This document shows, piece by piece, positions 1 through 6,357 of a stretch of 13,698 nt of DNA. How positions within the stretch are numbered: the stretch's first letter is position 1; the number at the start of each line of letters is the position of its first letter. The translations under genes were made by a program, and so were the position numbers. This DNA is from Promethearchaeota archaeon (GTDB lineage: Archaea; Asgardarchaeota; Lokiarchaeia; Sigynarchaeales; SOKP01): contig JAHLWT010000072.1 of assembly GCA_019057775.1 (NCBI GenBank), forward strand, positions 1-13,698, in the 5' to 3' direction. The notes below the pieces were generated by a model, which did not search any database, was not told the DNA's origin, and was given only the letters and a program-made list of their open reading frames with translations.

Positions 1-694
1 TACTAAATCCACTAATTGTTATAGTTCTTTCCTTCATCGAATCAAAACTACCAATACTCAGATGTTTTAGACCATCAAATATAATATGCTCATAAATTTC
101 ATCAGTAATAACAAAAATATTATGATCGATGCATAAATCAGAGATTATTTTGAAATCTTCTGGTGAAAAAACCTTTCCAGTAGGATTATGGGGTGAATTT
201 ATTATGATAGCCTTAGTTTTCTTATTTATGTTAGACTTTAATACTTCTTCATCAATACTATAGTTTTCTTTAGATAAAGAAACAAACACAGGTTTGCCTT
301 GAGCAAGATATGTAATGGGAACATAATTCTCATACCAAGGTTCAAGAATTAAGATTTCATCTCCTGGATTTGTTATTGCAAGAATGCTCGAAGCAATAGC
401 CTCACTTGCCCCACAAGTTATAGTTAGTTCATTGTAAGGATCAACCACTAGTTTATTATAATCTTGGAGCTTTTCTGATATTTTTTCCCTTAAATCAGTA
501 CGTCCATAAGTGACACTATACTGGTGCTCCTCTTCATCCAAACCCTCTTTTATACCCTCTATTAGCTCTAAAGGAGGAGAAAAGTCAGGCATTCCTTGAG
601 AAAGGTTAATTGCATCATTTTCTATAGCTTTCCTAGTCATTTCTCTTATTACGGATTCTTGAAAATGTTCCAAACTTCTAGACATAATACTCAT
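1..694 (-). CDS. Class I/II PLP-dependent aminotransferase (C-terminus off the window)
   Basis: Fold-type I aminotransferase of the aspartate/kynurenine/methionine aminotransferase group, moving an amino group between an amino acid and a 2-oxo acid in the cytoplasm. About 231 residues are visible. They include NLSQGMPDFSPP (30-41), a Tyr-rich substrate loop ending YGRTDLR (63-69), CGASEAI (94-100), NSPHNPTGK (166-174) and the PLP-contacting pair Asp198/Tyr201 in TDEIYEH. The frame runs off the left edge inside ISGFS, exactly where the catalytic Lys should follow. The ATG at 694 is the first start after an in-frame stop near 731; an ATG at 685 is the alternative. No Shine-Dalgarno site is visible, which suits a short or leaderless mRNA. 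It is divergent from the aminotransferase at 801 and not closely similar to it. Substrate specificity cannot be called. Confidence 0.9.
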   Translation of the reverse strand, partial: MSIMSRSLEHFQESVIREMTRKAIENDAINLSQGMPDFSPPLELIEGIKEGLDEEEHQYSVTYGRTDLREKISEKLQDYNKLVVDPYNELTITCGASEAIASSILAITNPGDEILILEPWYENYVPITYLAQGKPVFVSLSKENYSIDEEVLKSNINKKTKAIIINSPHNPTGKVFSPEDFKIISDLCIDHNIFVITDEIYEHIIFDGLKHLSIGSFDSMKERTITISGFS

Positions 695-735
695 TATTAA
701 TAAATTATTTAATAAATTGGAATGTAGTAATCAAA

Positions 736-744
736 GTATAAAAA
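736..744 (-). promoter_or_regulatory. TATA-like element for the leftward aminotransferase
   Basis: On the minus strand this reads TTTTTATAC, about 45 bases before the ATG at 694. With archaeal spacing, transcription would begin near 713 and leave a leader of about 20 bases. The call rests on position and AT-rich consensus only, and AT-rich intergenic DNA gives many chance matches. Confidence 0.22.
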
Positions 745-773
745 TGTTTTAAGAATTTAAGATCAATAGATAC

Positions 774-786
774 TTTAATTTTAAAT
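774..786 (+). promoter_or_regulatory. TATA-like element for the rightward aminotransferase
   Basis: A TTTAATTTTAAAT stretch ends 14 bases before the ATG at 801. No Shine-Dalgarno site precedes that ATG, so a leaderless or nearly leaderless transcript is plausible. Weak, consensus-based call. Confidence 0.28.
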
Positions 787-800
787 GGGAAAATAGTAAA

Positions 801-1934
801 ATGCCTAAATTTCAACCTTTTCTTATGGAACGTTGGATGTCCAAGTTTGAGCAGGAAGTTGATTTTAACCTGTCCGAAAGTGGAGTTCACCCAATTTTGC
901 TCAGTGAATTATTGTCAGATGATCCTGATTACATTAACGATTTACTTGCTACTGATCTGAATTACCCACATGTTGAGGGTATTCCCGAATTACGGGAAAA
1001 TATAGCAGCTTTATATGATGGAGCTACCACGAAAAATATCCTAGTTACAACAGGAGCGATTGAAGCGAATTACAACGCAATTTGTACACTACTCACCCCT
1101 AATGATGAAATAGTTATTATGTTACCAAATTATATGCAAATTTGGGGTATTGCTCAGAACCAAGGTTTCAAAATAAAAACATTTCATCTACTTGAAGAAA
1201 ATGGTTGGGCACCTGATTTAGTTGAATTAGATAAGAATGTCTCCAAGAAAACTAAACTCATTGCCATCTGCAATCCTAACAATCCGACAGGTTACATCCT
1301 GAATGAGAATGAAATGGATAGTATTATTGCTATAGCAGACCGAGTTAACGCATGGATTTTAGCTGATGAAGTATACATTGGTGCTGAACGATTAAGAGAT
1401 GATGAAACGCCTTCCTTTTATGGACGCTATGAGAAAGTGATAGCAATAGGTAGCATGAGTAAAGCTTATGGCTTACCTGGGCTTCGTATTGGATGGGCAG
1501 TTGCACCTACTGAAACTATAAATGATATTTGGGCACGGCATGAATACACTACAATTAGTGCTACAATGTTATCAAACAAACTTGCTGCAATTGCGTTGTC
1601 TCCAAAGGTAAGACCACGAATTATTCAGCGTACTCGTAATTTCATTCGACAAGGATATCCTATTCTTCAACGATGGATGGATAGCCATGAAAATATTTTT
1701 AGCGTTATCCCTTCACAAGCTGCCGCAATCGCGTTTGTTCGCTATCATTTAGACATCAATTCAACTGAATTTGCAGAACGCTTGCGTAAGGAGAAGAGTG
1801 TTTTTATTGTGCCAGGTGACCATTTTGGTATGGATAAATTTTTTCGGATAAGTTTTGGATTACCACCAGATTACCTTACATCAGGACTTAATCGCATACA
1901 TGAATTAATCATGGAATTACAGAAACAATATTAA
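801..1934 (+). CDS. PLP-dependent class I aminotransferase-like enzyme
   Basis: A complete 377-residue fold-type I PLP enzyme, of normal length for the family. Visible motifs: NLSESGVHP near the N-terminus (23-30), TGAIEANY (84-91) in the cofactor phosphate region, NPNNPTG (158-164), ADEVYIG (188-194) with PLP-ring Asp189 and Tyr192, SMSKAYGLPGLRIGW (218-232) with Schiff-base Lys221, and Arg349 in FFRISFG as the likely substrate-carboxylate Arg. The NLSESGVHP start resembles a subgroup that includes capreomycidine-synthase-like enzymes, so a cyclising or beta/gamma-replacement reaction is possible instead of simple transamination. That is recollection of the family, not proof. The ATG start has no Shine-Dalgarno site. 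The gene stands alone, followed by an apparent threonine-aldolase relic. Confidence 0.9.
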   Translation: MPKFQPFLMERWMSKFEQEVDFNLSESGVHPILLSELLSDDPDYINDLLATDLNYPHVEGIPELRENIAALYDGATTKNILVTTGAIEANYNAICTLLTPNDEIVIMLPNYMQIWGIAQNQGFKIKTFHLLEENGWAPDLVELDKNVSKKTKLIAICNPNNPTGYILNENEMDSIIAIADRVNAWILADEVYIGAERLRDDETPSFYGRYEKVIAIGSMSKAYGLPGLRIGWAVAPTETINDIWARHEYTTISATMLSNKLAAIALSPKVRPRIIQRTRNFIRQGYPILQRWMDSHENIFSVIPSQAAAIAFVRYHLDINSTEFAERLRKEKSVFIVPGDHFGMDKFFRISFGLPPDYLTSGLNRIHELIMELQKQY

Positions 1935-1961
1935 TATATCTCAAACTTACATAATTGAATA

Positions 1962-2075
1962 AAAGCCTTTAATTTCGATCACAGGGTTCGTTTGGTGACA
2001 CATTATGGAATTAATGAGGATGATATTCAATATAGTTTAGAGATAATTGAAAAAACCTTACGAAAATTCTTATAA
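1962..2075 (+). pseudogene. C-terminal relic of a threonine aldolase/beta-eliminating lyase
   Basis: This open frame has no start codon and begins just after an in-frame TGA (1956-1958). It reads KAFNFDHRVRLVTHYGI and then NEDDIQYSLEIIEKTLRKFL before TAA. The block R-L-V-T-H-Y-G-I followed by an acidic turn and an amphipathic helix is the usual end of low-specificity L-threonine aldolases. These are PLP enzymes of fold type I that cleave threonine to glycine and acetaldehyde. Only about 38 codons survive of a protein normally near 340 residues, so it cannot be functional. It probably marks a deletion that joined the aminotransferase at 801 to what lies downstream. The family is recognised from the motif only. 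Confidence 0.6.
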
Positions 2076-2094
2076 AATTTAATATTTAAGATAT
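2076..2094 (+). promoter_or_regulatory. AT-rich TATA-like region before the gene at 2120
   Basis: A TTTAATATTTAAG stretch lies about 30 to 40 bases before the GTG start at 2120, in the range expected for an archaeal TATA box with a short leader. Weak evidence. Confidence 0.22.
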
Positions 2095-2119
2095 TCATTG
2101 CCTTTTATGGAGTTATAAA

Positions 2120-2692
2120 GTGTGTTTTTATTTAACTACTACATTACCTAAAGAAGCAAACTTGGAAAAACTGAGAAAAATCCTTGATGATTTTGAGATG
2201 GCGTTTATTCCTATACGAAATGATTTTATTGAACCTCAGTTACGAAAAGGAGAATTATACTTTAGGGCAACTAAAAACTATTGTGATTGTAATACTGTTC
2301 TAGGCTCTTTGAATCAAAGGAAAGAATATCTCACATTACTCAATTCAAAGAAAGTTAAAATCCTGAGAAAGAAGAAATGGACAGAGGTTGAAATCGATGA
2401 ATGGGTCAAAAATAAACTTAAAAATAAAAAAAGAGTTGTAGGTAGAAATCATACCCTTCTCGAAGGGAAAAAGGAAGTAGAAAGATGGATTAATTTTTTA
2501 CACAGGCTCCTCGATTTCTCTAATGTTTCTCGTATAGGAATTTTAAAACATTGGTATTCGAAAGGATTAGAAGATGAAAGTATAATTGTTAAAGAAACAC
2601 AAAGAGTAAATACTGGAGAAATTTCTCGAGATTTTTTGTTAAATATTGAAGAAGATATTTTATATGAATTTTTTACAGCCTATAGTTCTTAA
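2120..2692 (+). CDS. Uncharacterised 190-residue protein with an N-terminal CxC
   Basis: I do not recognise a named family. The start is GTG at 2120, the only start codon after an in-frame TAA at 2087. GGAG sits at 2109-2112, seven bases before it. The protein has a hydrophobic first strand (CFYLTTTLP), then FIEPQLRKGELYFRATKNYCDCNTVLG (37-61) carrying Cys55 and Cys57. A basic, helix-rich middle contains KKWTEVEIDEWVKNKLKNKK, and the C-terminal half is acidic. There is no signal peptide or membrane segment, so it should be cytoplasmic. The composition is that of a normal soluble protein, so it is probably a real gene. It ends 40 bases from the convergent DUF35 gene, with T-runs between. The aminotransferase to its left gives no functional clue. 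Confidence 0.7.
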   Translation: MCFYLTTTLPKEANLEKLRKILDDFEMAFIPIRNDFIEPQLRKGELYFRATKNYCDCNTVLGSLNQRKEYLTLLNSKKVKILRKKKWTEVEIDEWVKNKLKNKKRVVGRNHTLLEGKKEVERWINFLHRLLDFSNVSRIGILKHWYSKGLEDESIIVKETQRVNTGEISRDFLLNIEEDILYEFFTAYSS

Positions 2693-2707
2693 CTAAAATA
2701 CCATCTC

Positions 2708-2730
2708 AAAAAAAAAATTAAAAATTTTTT
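2708..2730. terminator. Bidirectional T-run terminator between convergent genes
   Basis: A run of ten A (2708-2717) is a ten-T run for leftward transcription leaving the DUF35 operon. A six-T run (2725-2730) lies just after the rightward gene ending at 2692. Archaeal RNA polymerase terminates at such T-tracts. Confidence 0.5.
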
Positions 2731-2732
2731 AT

Positions 2733-3263
2733 TTAATCCTTACGCAGATCTAAGTCTTTAGCATCATCCTCTATGGGATCATAATATTCAATATCTGTGA
2801 TACTACCTGTAGGGTTTTCAACCCAATGCACTTTTGCTGGCATTCCTACATATGTATCCTTAAAGTTAACATCAGGATTCAATTGAGATATAAATACAGT
2901 ATCAGCTCCATCTTGTTGGAATAAAACTATTGGTTTCTCAATGATTTCCCCCGTCTCTGGTTCTTTTAAATATACTACTGTATAAGTAGTAACTCTACCG
3001 GTTTGACGTAAATCTACCCATCGATCTGGCTTCACTAGACACTTTCCACATACAAGGCGAGGTGGAAAAAAGACTCTATTACACCCTGAGCATTCCAATC
3101 CCACTAATTTTTTCTCTTTTAATTTTTCTAAAAATGGTTGAAAATGTGTAATATTGAATTTATATTTATAGCTAGATAAATACCAGCTCCCAGGCATAGT
3201 TCTAGTTCTTACATATTCCTTTTTAACATAATCCAATGATTTTCTTTGGGTTCTTTTTGACAT
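2733..3263 (-). CDS. DUF35 zinc-ribbon/OB-fold partner of a thiolase-like protein
   Basis: A small partner protein of the ChsH2/DUF35 type, with an N-terminal helix, a rubredoxin-like zinc ribbon and an OB fold. Such proteins bind thiolase-superfamily enzymes and help hold acyl-CoA. The zinc ribbon is C58-x2-C61-x10-C72-x2-C75 (176-residue numbering). The OB fold runs from about 80 to 155, with GRVTTYTVVY, KPIVLFQQDG and VGMPAKVHW. I place the start at ATG 3263, not 3278. A full GGAGGTGA (3276-3269) lies five bases before 3263, and its last bases overlap the TGA of the gene before, suggesting coupled translation. It is the last gene of a four-gene operon and pairs naturally with the thiolase-like gene just upstream. 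The acidic C-terminal tail has no clear role. Confidence 0.9.
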   Translation of the reverse strand: MSKRTQRKSLDYVKKEYVRTRTMPGSWYLSSYKYKFNITHFQPFLEKLKEKKLVGLECSGCNRVFFPPRLVCGKCLVKPDRWVDLRQTGRVTTYTVVYLKEPETGEIIEKPIVLFQQDGADTVFISQLNPDVNFKDTYVGMPAKVHWVENPTGSITDIEYYDPIEDDAKDLDLRKD

Positions 3264-3268
3264 TTTTT

Positions 3269-3276
3269 TCACCTCC
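3269..3276 (-). promoter_or_regulatory. Strong Shine-Dalgarno site deciding the DUF35 start at 3263
   Basis: Minus-strand GGAGGTGA, five bases before the ATG at 3263. Its TGA (3271-3269) is also the stop codon of the preceding thiolase-like gene. Confidence 0.75.
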
Positions 3277-4516
3277 ATTTTCTCTGTGGTTCGTCCGACA
3301 TTACCATTAATGTACAGAGGTTAAGAATACCACCCCAACCATGTCCTATAGAAGTATGCACAGTTTTTGGAACCTGATTACTAGCCTTTCCCATGATTTG
3401 AAGTGCTGCAACTGCCGGTCTTTCCATTGCTGAAGCCCCAATTGCATTAGTAGAATTAACTCCTCCAGAACAACATATCGGTAATTCTCCTTTTAAAGAA
3501 GTGACCCCTGTTTCGTACATCTGTGGAGCGGTTGTTTCTTCAAACAGCCCAAGTTTTTCAACCCACATTAACTCTTGGTTAGGAAATGGAGAATAAACTT
3601 CGGCATAATCGATTTCCTTTCGTGGCATCGAAATTCCTGCTTGACTAAAAGCTAATTCAGATGACTTCATTGCCCCTAATTGTTCAGATGGATCAATTTG
3701 GCCTGCCCCACTCCCATCGTAACCAAGCACAGCAGTTTCATTTGCTACACTCGCTACTCCATTTACATAAACAGGAATATCACACATATCCTTCGCTTTT
3801 TCTTCAGTTGTAAATAACATTGCGCATGCACCATCACTAGCAGGACATACCATACCATATCTTAAAGGATAAGAAATATATGGTGTATCCATTACCTCCT
3901 CTATTGTGAGATCAGGCATTTTTAAATGAGCCCACCAAGTTTTTGCAGCATTATGTCTATTTTGAACAACCACCCTTGCTAAATCTTCCTCAGTTATTTT
4001 AGATTTACGCATGTAAGTAGTCGCTTGGTAGGATGCCACACCAATTGCAGCTCCAGCAGATAATAAGCGAGTTAATTGGTCATATGATATTCCTAATGTA
4101 TTTAAAACTGAAAGTTCTCCATACGCTACACTTGCTAATCCCGTGCTTGTATCTCCTTGAGATTGTTGTTCAAATGCAATGGCTAAAACTGTATCAATAC
4201 CAGGTAGTCCTGCTGTAACTGTATAATATCCAGCAATTGCAACTGTACCTCCAGTTGTACCTCCTGTAGTCACTCTCATTAGCGGTTTATTTCTTGCGCC
4301 CATCCAATCAGTCATCCACAATTCAGGAAGGTTTGCTCCTTCAAAAGCAGGCATATTACCATTTACATAAGCATCAATATCATCAAATCCGATATTAGGA
4401 GCATTCTTGAAGCAATTCTCGATCGCTTCACTTACTAATTCTGGCATATTCACATCTGAACGCTTTGAAGCATGTTCACTAAATCCAGCTGATACTATCG
4501 CAACTTGTCTTCCCAT
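3269..4516 (-). CDS. Thiolase-superfamily protein with degenerate catalytic motifs (second of operon)
   Basis: An SCP-x/archaeal-type thiolase fold of 415 residues (normal is about 390-420), starting MGRQVAIVSAGFSEH. ATG 4516 is chosen over an in-frame ATG at 4540 because ACCTCC (minus-strand GGAGGT, 4529-4524) lies seven bases upstream. Thiolases make or cleave a C-C bond in 3-oxoacyl-CoA. Here the nucleophile segment V-x3-C-x2-G reads VTTGGTTG (82-89), with Gly86 where the Cys should be. The GHPxGATG segment reads TNAIGASA, with Asn357 for the catalytic His. The C-terminal loop reads SIGHGWGG, without the usual Cys. Classical thiolytic chemistry therefore looks unlikely. A retro-aldolase role, as known for the Cys-less thiolase-fold Ltp2 working with a DUF35 partner in steroid side-chain cleavage, or a non-catalytic subunit, fits better. 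One base separates it from the gene upstream. Confidence 0.88.
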   Translation of the reverse strand: MGRQVAIVSAGFSEHASKRSDVNMPELVSEAIENCFKNAPNIGFDDIDAYVNGNMPAFEGANLPELWMTDWMGARNKPLMRVTTGGTTGGTVAIAGYYTVTAGLPGIDTVLAIAFEQQSQGDTSTGLASVAYGELSVLNTLGISYDQLTRLLSAGAAIGVASYQATTYMRKSKITEEDLARVVVQNRHNAAKTWWAHLKMPDLTIEEVMDTPYISYPLRYGMVCPASDGACAMLFTTEEKAKDMCDIPVYVNGVASVANETAVLGYDGSGAGQIDPSEQLGAMKSSELAFSQAGISMPRKEIDYAEVYSPFPNQELMWVEKLGLFEETTAPQMYETGVTSLKGELPICCSGGVNSTNAIGASAMERPAVAALQIMGKASNQVPKTVHTSIGHGWGGILNLCTLMVMSDEPQRKWR

Positions 4517-4517
4517 T

Positions 4518-5660
4518 TTATTTACCTCCCTCCAATACATATACTATATTATTCTGAGCACACATGCCAATTTGACCAGAGGCAATAGCCTTCTTAACAT
4601 CATTCACTTGATATCCATTAGCTTCCCCTTTTATTTGTTTTGCAGCTTCAATAATTCTGATCAATCCAGTCCCACAAGGTGGATTACCTCCGATAGCCCC
4701 TCCGGATGGGTTTATAGGTAAGTCACCATCTGTAGCAGAATTCAAGTTTGCTCCTTTACCTTGCTCAGATAAACCTAAAGCCTCAGAAAATATTAATTCT
4801 TCATGTGCATAAGCTTCAAATAGTTCGGCAACATCAATTTCAGTTTTTGGATCTTTAATACCAGCGGCACTATAAGCCATTTTACCCGCTAATTCCATAG
4901 ATTTGCATATTGATAAATCTCTATCTCCAAGATAGTATGTATCTTGACTATATCCAACTCCAGTAATCCAAACAGGATTTTCTGTAATCTTTAAAGCTTG
5001 TTGTTCTGGAGCTAAAAGTAACGCAGCTACACCATCACACGGCTGAGCAACCATTAATTCAGTAACAGGATCCGCATAAACTTCTGATTCTAAAACCTCT
5101 TTTGAAGTTATACTTGAATTTTGAGCTTCAACTAATGCTAAAGGATTTTTTGCAGCGTTTTTCCTGTTTTTAACAGCAATTTTGGCTATATCTTCTGCAC
5201 TAACACCAAATTTTTCCATATATGCTCTCATTTGTAGTCCTGATGAAGTAATGTCATTAACATATGCAACTGGTCTTTCCCAAATAGGATCTGTCTCAAA
5301 TAATCGGGTTGAATGGTATGGAAAACAAGATGCCATACTTCCTCCCCATATTAACGCCAATTTATGATTTCCAGATAAAATTCGCATCAAACCATATAAT
5401 ACCGCGTGAGCACCGTCCATTTCAACTTTACTTTCATCTGTCATATAACCACCACCAACTTCAACTGTGAATGCGTTTGAAATTGTACGCCCATCATAAT
5501 AATCATTTGTACATGATATAACTGTTGAAATATCTTTTTTTTTTAAACCAGCACTATCAATTGCGCCCCTAACAGCTTCAAAAATCATTTCATAACGACC
5601 ATAATTCGCATCTGAATGTAATTTCATTTGATTATATCCCACAATACCAACTCTTTGCAT
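4518..5660 (-). CDS. Thiolase-superfamily protein with degenerate catalytic motifs (first of operon)
   Basis: A 380-residue thiolase fold starting MQRVGIVGYNQMKLHS. ATG 5660 is preferred to the in-frame GTG at 5672, because that GTG lies inside a GAGGTG ribosome site (5675-5670) nine bases before the ATG. The nucleophile region reads VEMDGAHAVLYG (79-90), with Gly83 in the position of the active-site Cys. The GHPxGATG segment reads GNPPCGTG, with Asn326 for His. The C-terminal IGMCAQN keeps a Cys (Cys367) at the usual place of the second catalytic Cys. N- and C-terminal thiolase halves are both present, so this is not a truncation. It is clearly a distant paralogue of the next gene, and the two probably form a heteromer. 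The last codons, GGA GGG AGG TAA, provide the ribosome site for the next gene. Confidence 0.88.
   Translation of the reverse strand: MQRVGIVGYNQMKLHSDANYGRYEMIFEAVRGAIDSAGLKKKDISTVISCTNDYYDGRTISNAFTVEVGGGYMTDESKVEMDGAHAVLYGLMRILSGNHKLALIWGGSMASCFPYHSTRLFETDPIWERPVAYVNDITSSGLQMRAYMEKFGVSAEDIAKIAVKNRKNAAKNPLALVEAQNSSITSKEVLESEVYADPVTELMVAQPCDGVAALLLAPEQQALKITENPVWITGVGYSQDTYYLGDRDLSICKSMELAGKMAYSAAGIKDPKTEIDVAELFEAYAHEELIFSEALGLSEQGKGANLNSATDGDLPINPSGGAIGGNPPCGTGLIRIIEAAKQIKGEANGYQVNDVKKAIASGQIGMCAQNNIVYVLEGGK
4524..4529 (-). promoter_or_regulatory. Shine-Dalgarno site inside the end of the upstream gene
   Basis: Minus-strand GGAGGT, seven bases before ATG 4516, embedded in the last sense and stop codons of the 5660-4518 gene. 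It indicates translational coupling of the two thiolase-like proteins, which favours equal amounts. Confidence 0.7.
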
Positions 5661-5675
5661 CTTTTTAATCACCTC

Positions 5676-6137
5676 TCACACTTTTATGAAACCCTTAATA
5701 TCAGAAGGGTTTCCTTTTGGTTTATCATCCCATTCAACTTTAACTTTCATTCCTATGCTTACATCTTCCGGGGTTATATTTAATAGGCGATATATAATAC
5801 TAGTAGTGCTTCCATTTAATTGTACCATACCAATAATTTGAGGTTTTTTAACTTTTCGGCTCGCTCTATCATTTATTTTATAATGAGTTATCGTAAAATT
5901 CTTTAGAACCCCTGTTTCTGGTATTTCTACCCAATTTTGGTCAAAGGGAATTGTTATATTACATTTTCCACATATTTTTCTTGGTGGTACAAAAACATCT
6001 TCACATTTAGGACATTTATTTCCAATAATTTTTTTGTTTTCAAAAGCATCAAAAAATTTATCCATATATCTGCCAACCCAAAACGCAAATTCAGCTCTCA
6101 CGAGCCCCTTATTGGCAACAACTATTTTCTCAGTCAT
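5676..6137 (-). CDS. DUF35 zinc-ribbon/OB-fold protein (operon leader)
   Basis: A compact 153-residue DUF35 protein. A helix containing AFWVGRYMDKFFDAFENK (18-35) precedes a zinc ribbon C42-x2-C45-x10-C56-x2-C59 (KCPKCEDVFVPPRKICGKC). The OB fold follows, with TGVLKNFTITHYKI, KPQIIGMVQL and IGMKVKVEW. Family knowledge: such proteins bind thiolase-fold or MaoC-fold enzymes acting on acyl-CoA (for example ChsH2, or BbsA of anaerobic toluene breakdown). It is the first gene of the operon DUF35, thiolase-like, thiolase-like, DUF35, and presumably partners the thiolase-like protein that follows. Its ATG has no Shine-Dalgarno site but does have a good TATA box 19-33 bases upstream, consistent with a leaderless mRNA. 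It has the same Cys spacing as the DUF35 at 3263-2733 but is shorter at the N-terminus. Confidence 0.9.
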   Translation of the reverse strand: MTEKIVVANKGLVRAEFAFWVGRYMDKFFDAFENKKIIGNKCPKCEDVFVPPRKICGKCNITIPFDQNWVEIPETGVLKNFTITHYKINDRASRKVKKPQIIGMVQLNGSTTSIIYRLLNITPEDVSIGMKVKVEWDDKPKGNPSDIKGFIKV

Positions 6138-6155
6138 TTTTTTATTGTTTTTGTA

Positions 6156-6170
6156 TTTATAATTATATAA
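6156..6170 (-). promoter_or_regulatory. TATA box of the DUF35/thiolase operon
   Basis: The minus strand reads TTATATAATTATAAA, centred about 26 bases before the ATG at 6137. This is the spacing expected for an archaeal TATA box with transcription starting at or beside the start codon. Confidence 0.5.
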
Positions 6171-6200
6171 TGATTAATGTTTGTGGTTATTAGTATTTAT

Positions 6201-6221
6201 AATTTTAAAATCATTAAAATT
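6201..6221. repeat. AT-only inverted repeat upstream of the operon promoter
   Basis: AATTTTAA (6201-6208) and TTAAAATT (6214-6221) are perfect reverse complements with a five-base spacer. It lies about 30 bases upstream of the TATA box, where an activator could bind. Such repeats occur by chance in AT-rich DNA. Confidence 0.25.
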
Positions 6222-6322
6222 CCTCTTAAGTTAAATACCTATTTTTTACTCTTTAATCTCTACTATTTGGGATAATATTTATGCAAAATGATTTTGATTT
6301 TGACTAATTTAGAAAATTAGGT

Positions 6323-6342
6323 AAAAAAGAGTAATAAAAAAA
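6323..6342 (-). terminator. T-run terminator after the crotonase gene
   Basis: On the minus strand, runs of seven T (6342-6336) and six T (6328-6323) begin 16 bases after the stop at 6358. With the separate TATA box for the next operon, this suggests the crotonase gene is its own transcription unit. Confidence 0.4.
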
Positions 6343-6357
6343 TTAATGATATATTCA

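Noticed and set aside
3264..3278. ATG at 3278 as the start of the DUF35 gene
   Set aside because: That ATG forms part of the ribosome-binding region. GGAGGTGA sits at the right distance for the ATG at 3263.
4407..4721. Open frame of 104 codons on the plus strand opposite the two thiolase-like genes
   Set aside because: It lies antisense to two clearly coding genes, spans their junction, and has a composition explained by the complementary frame.
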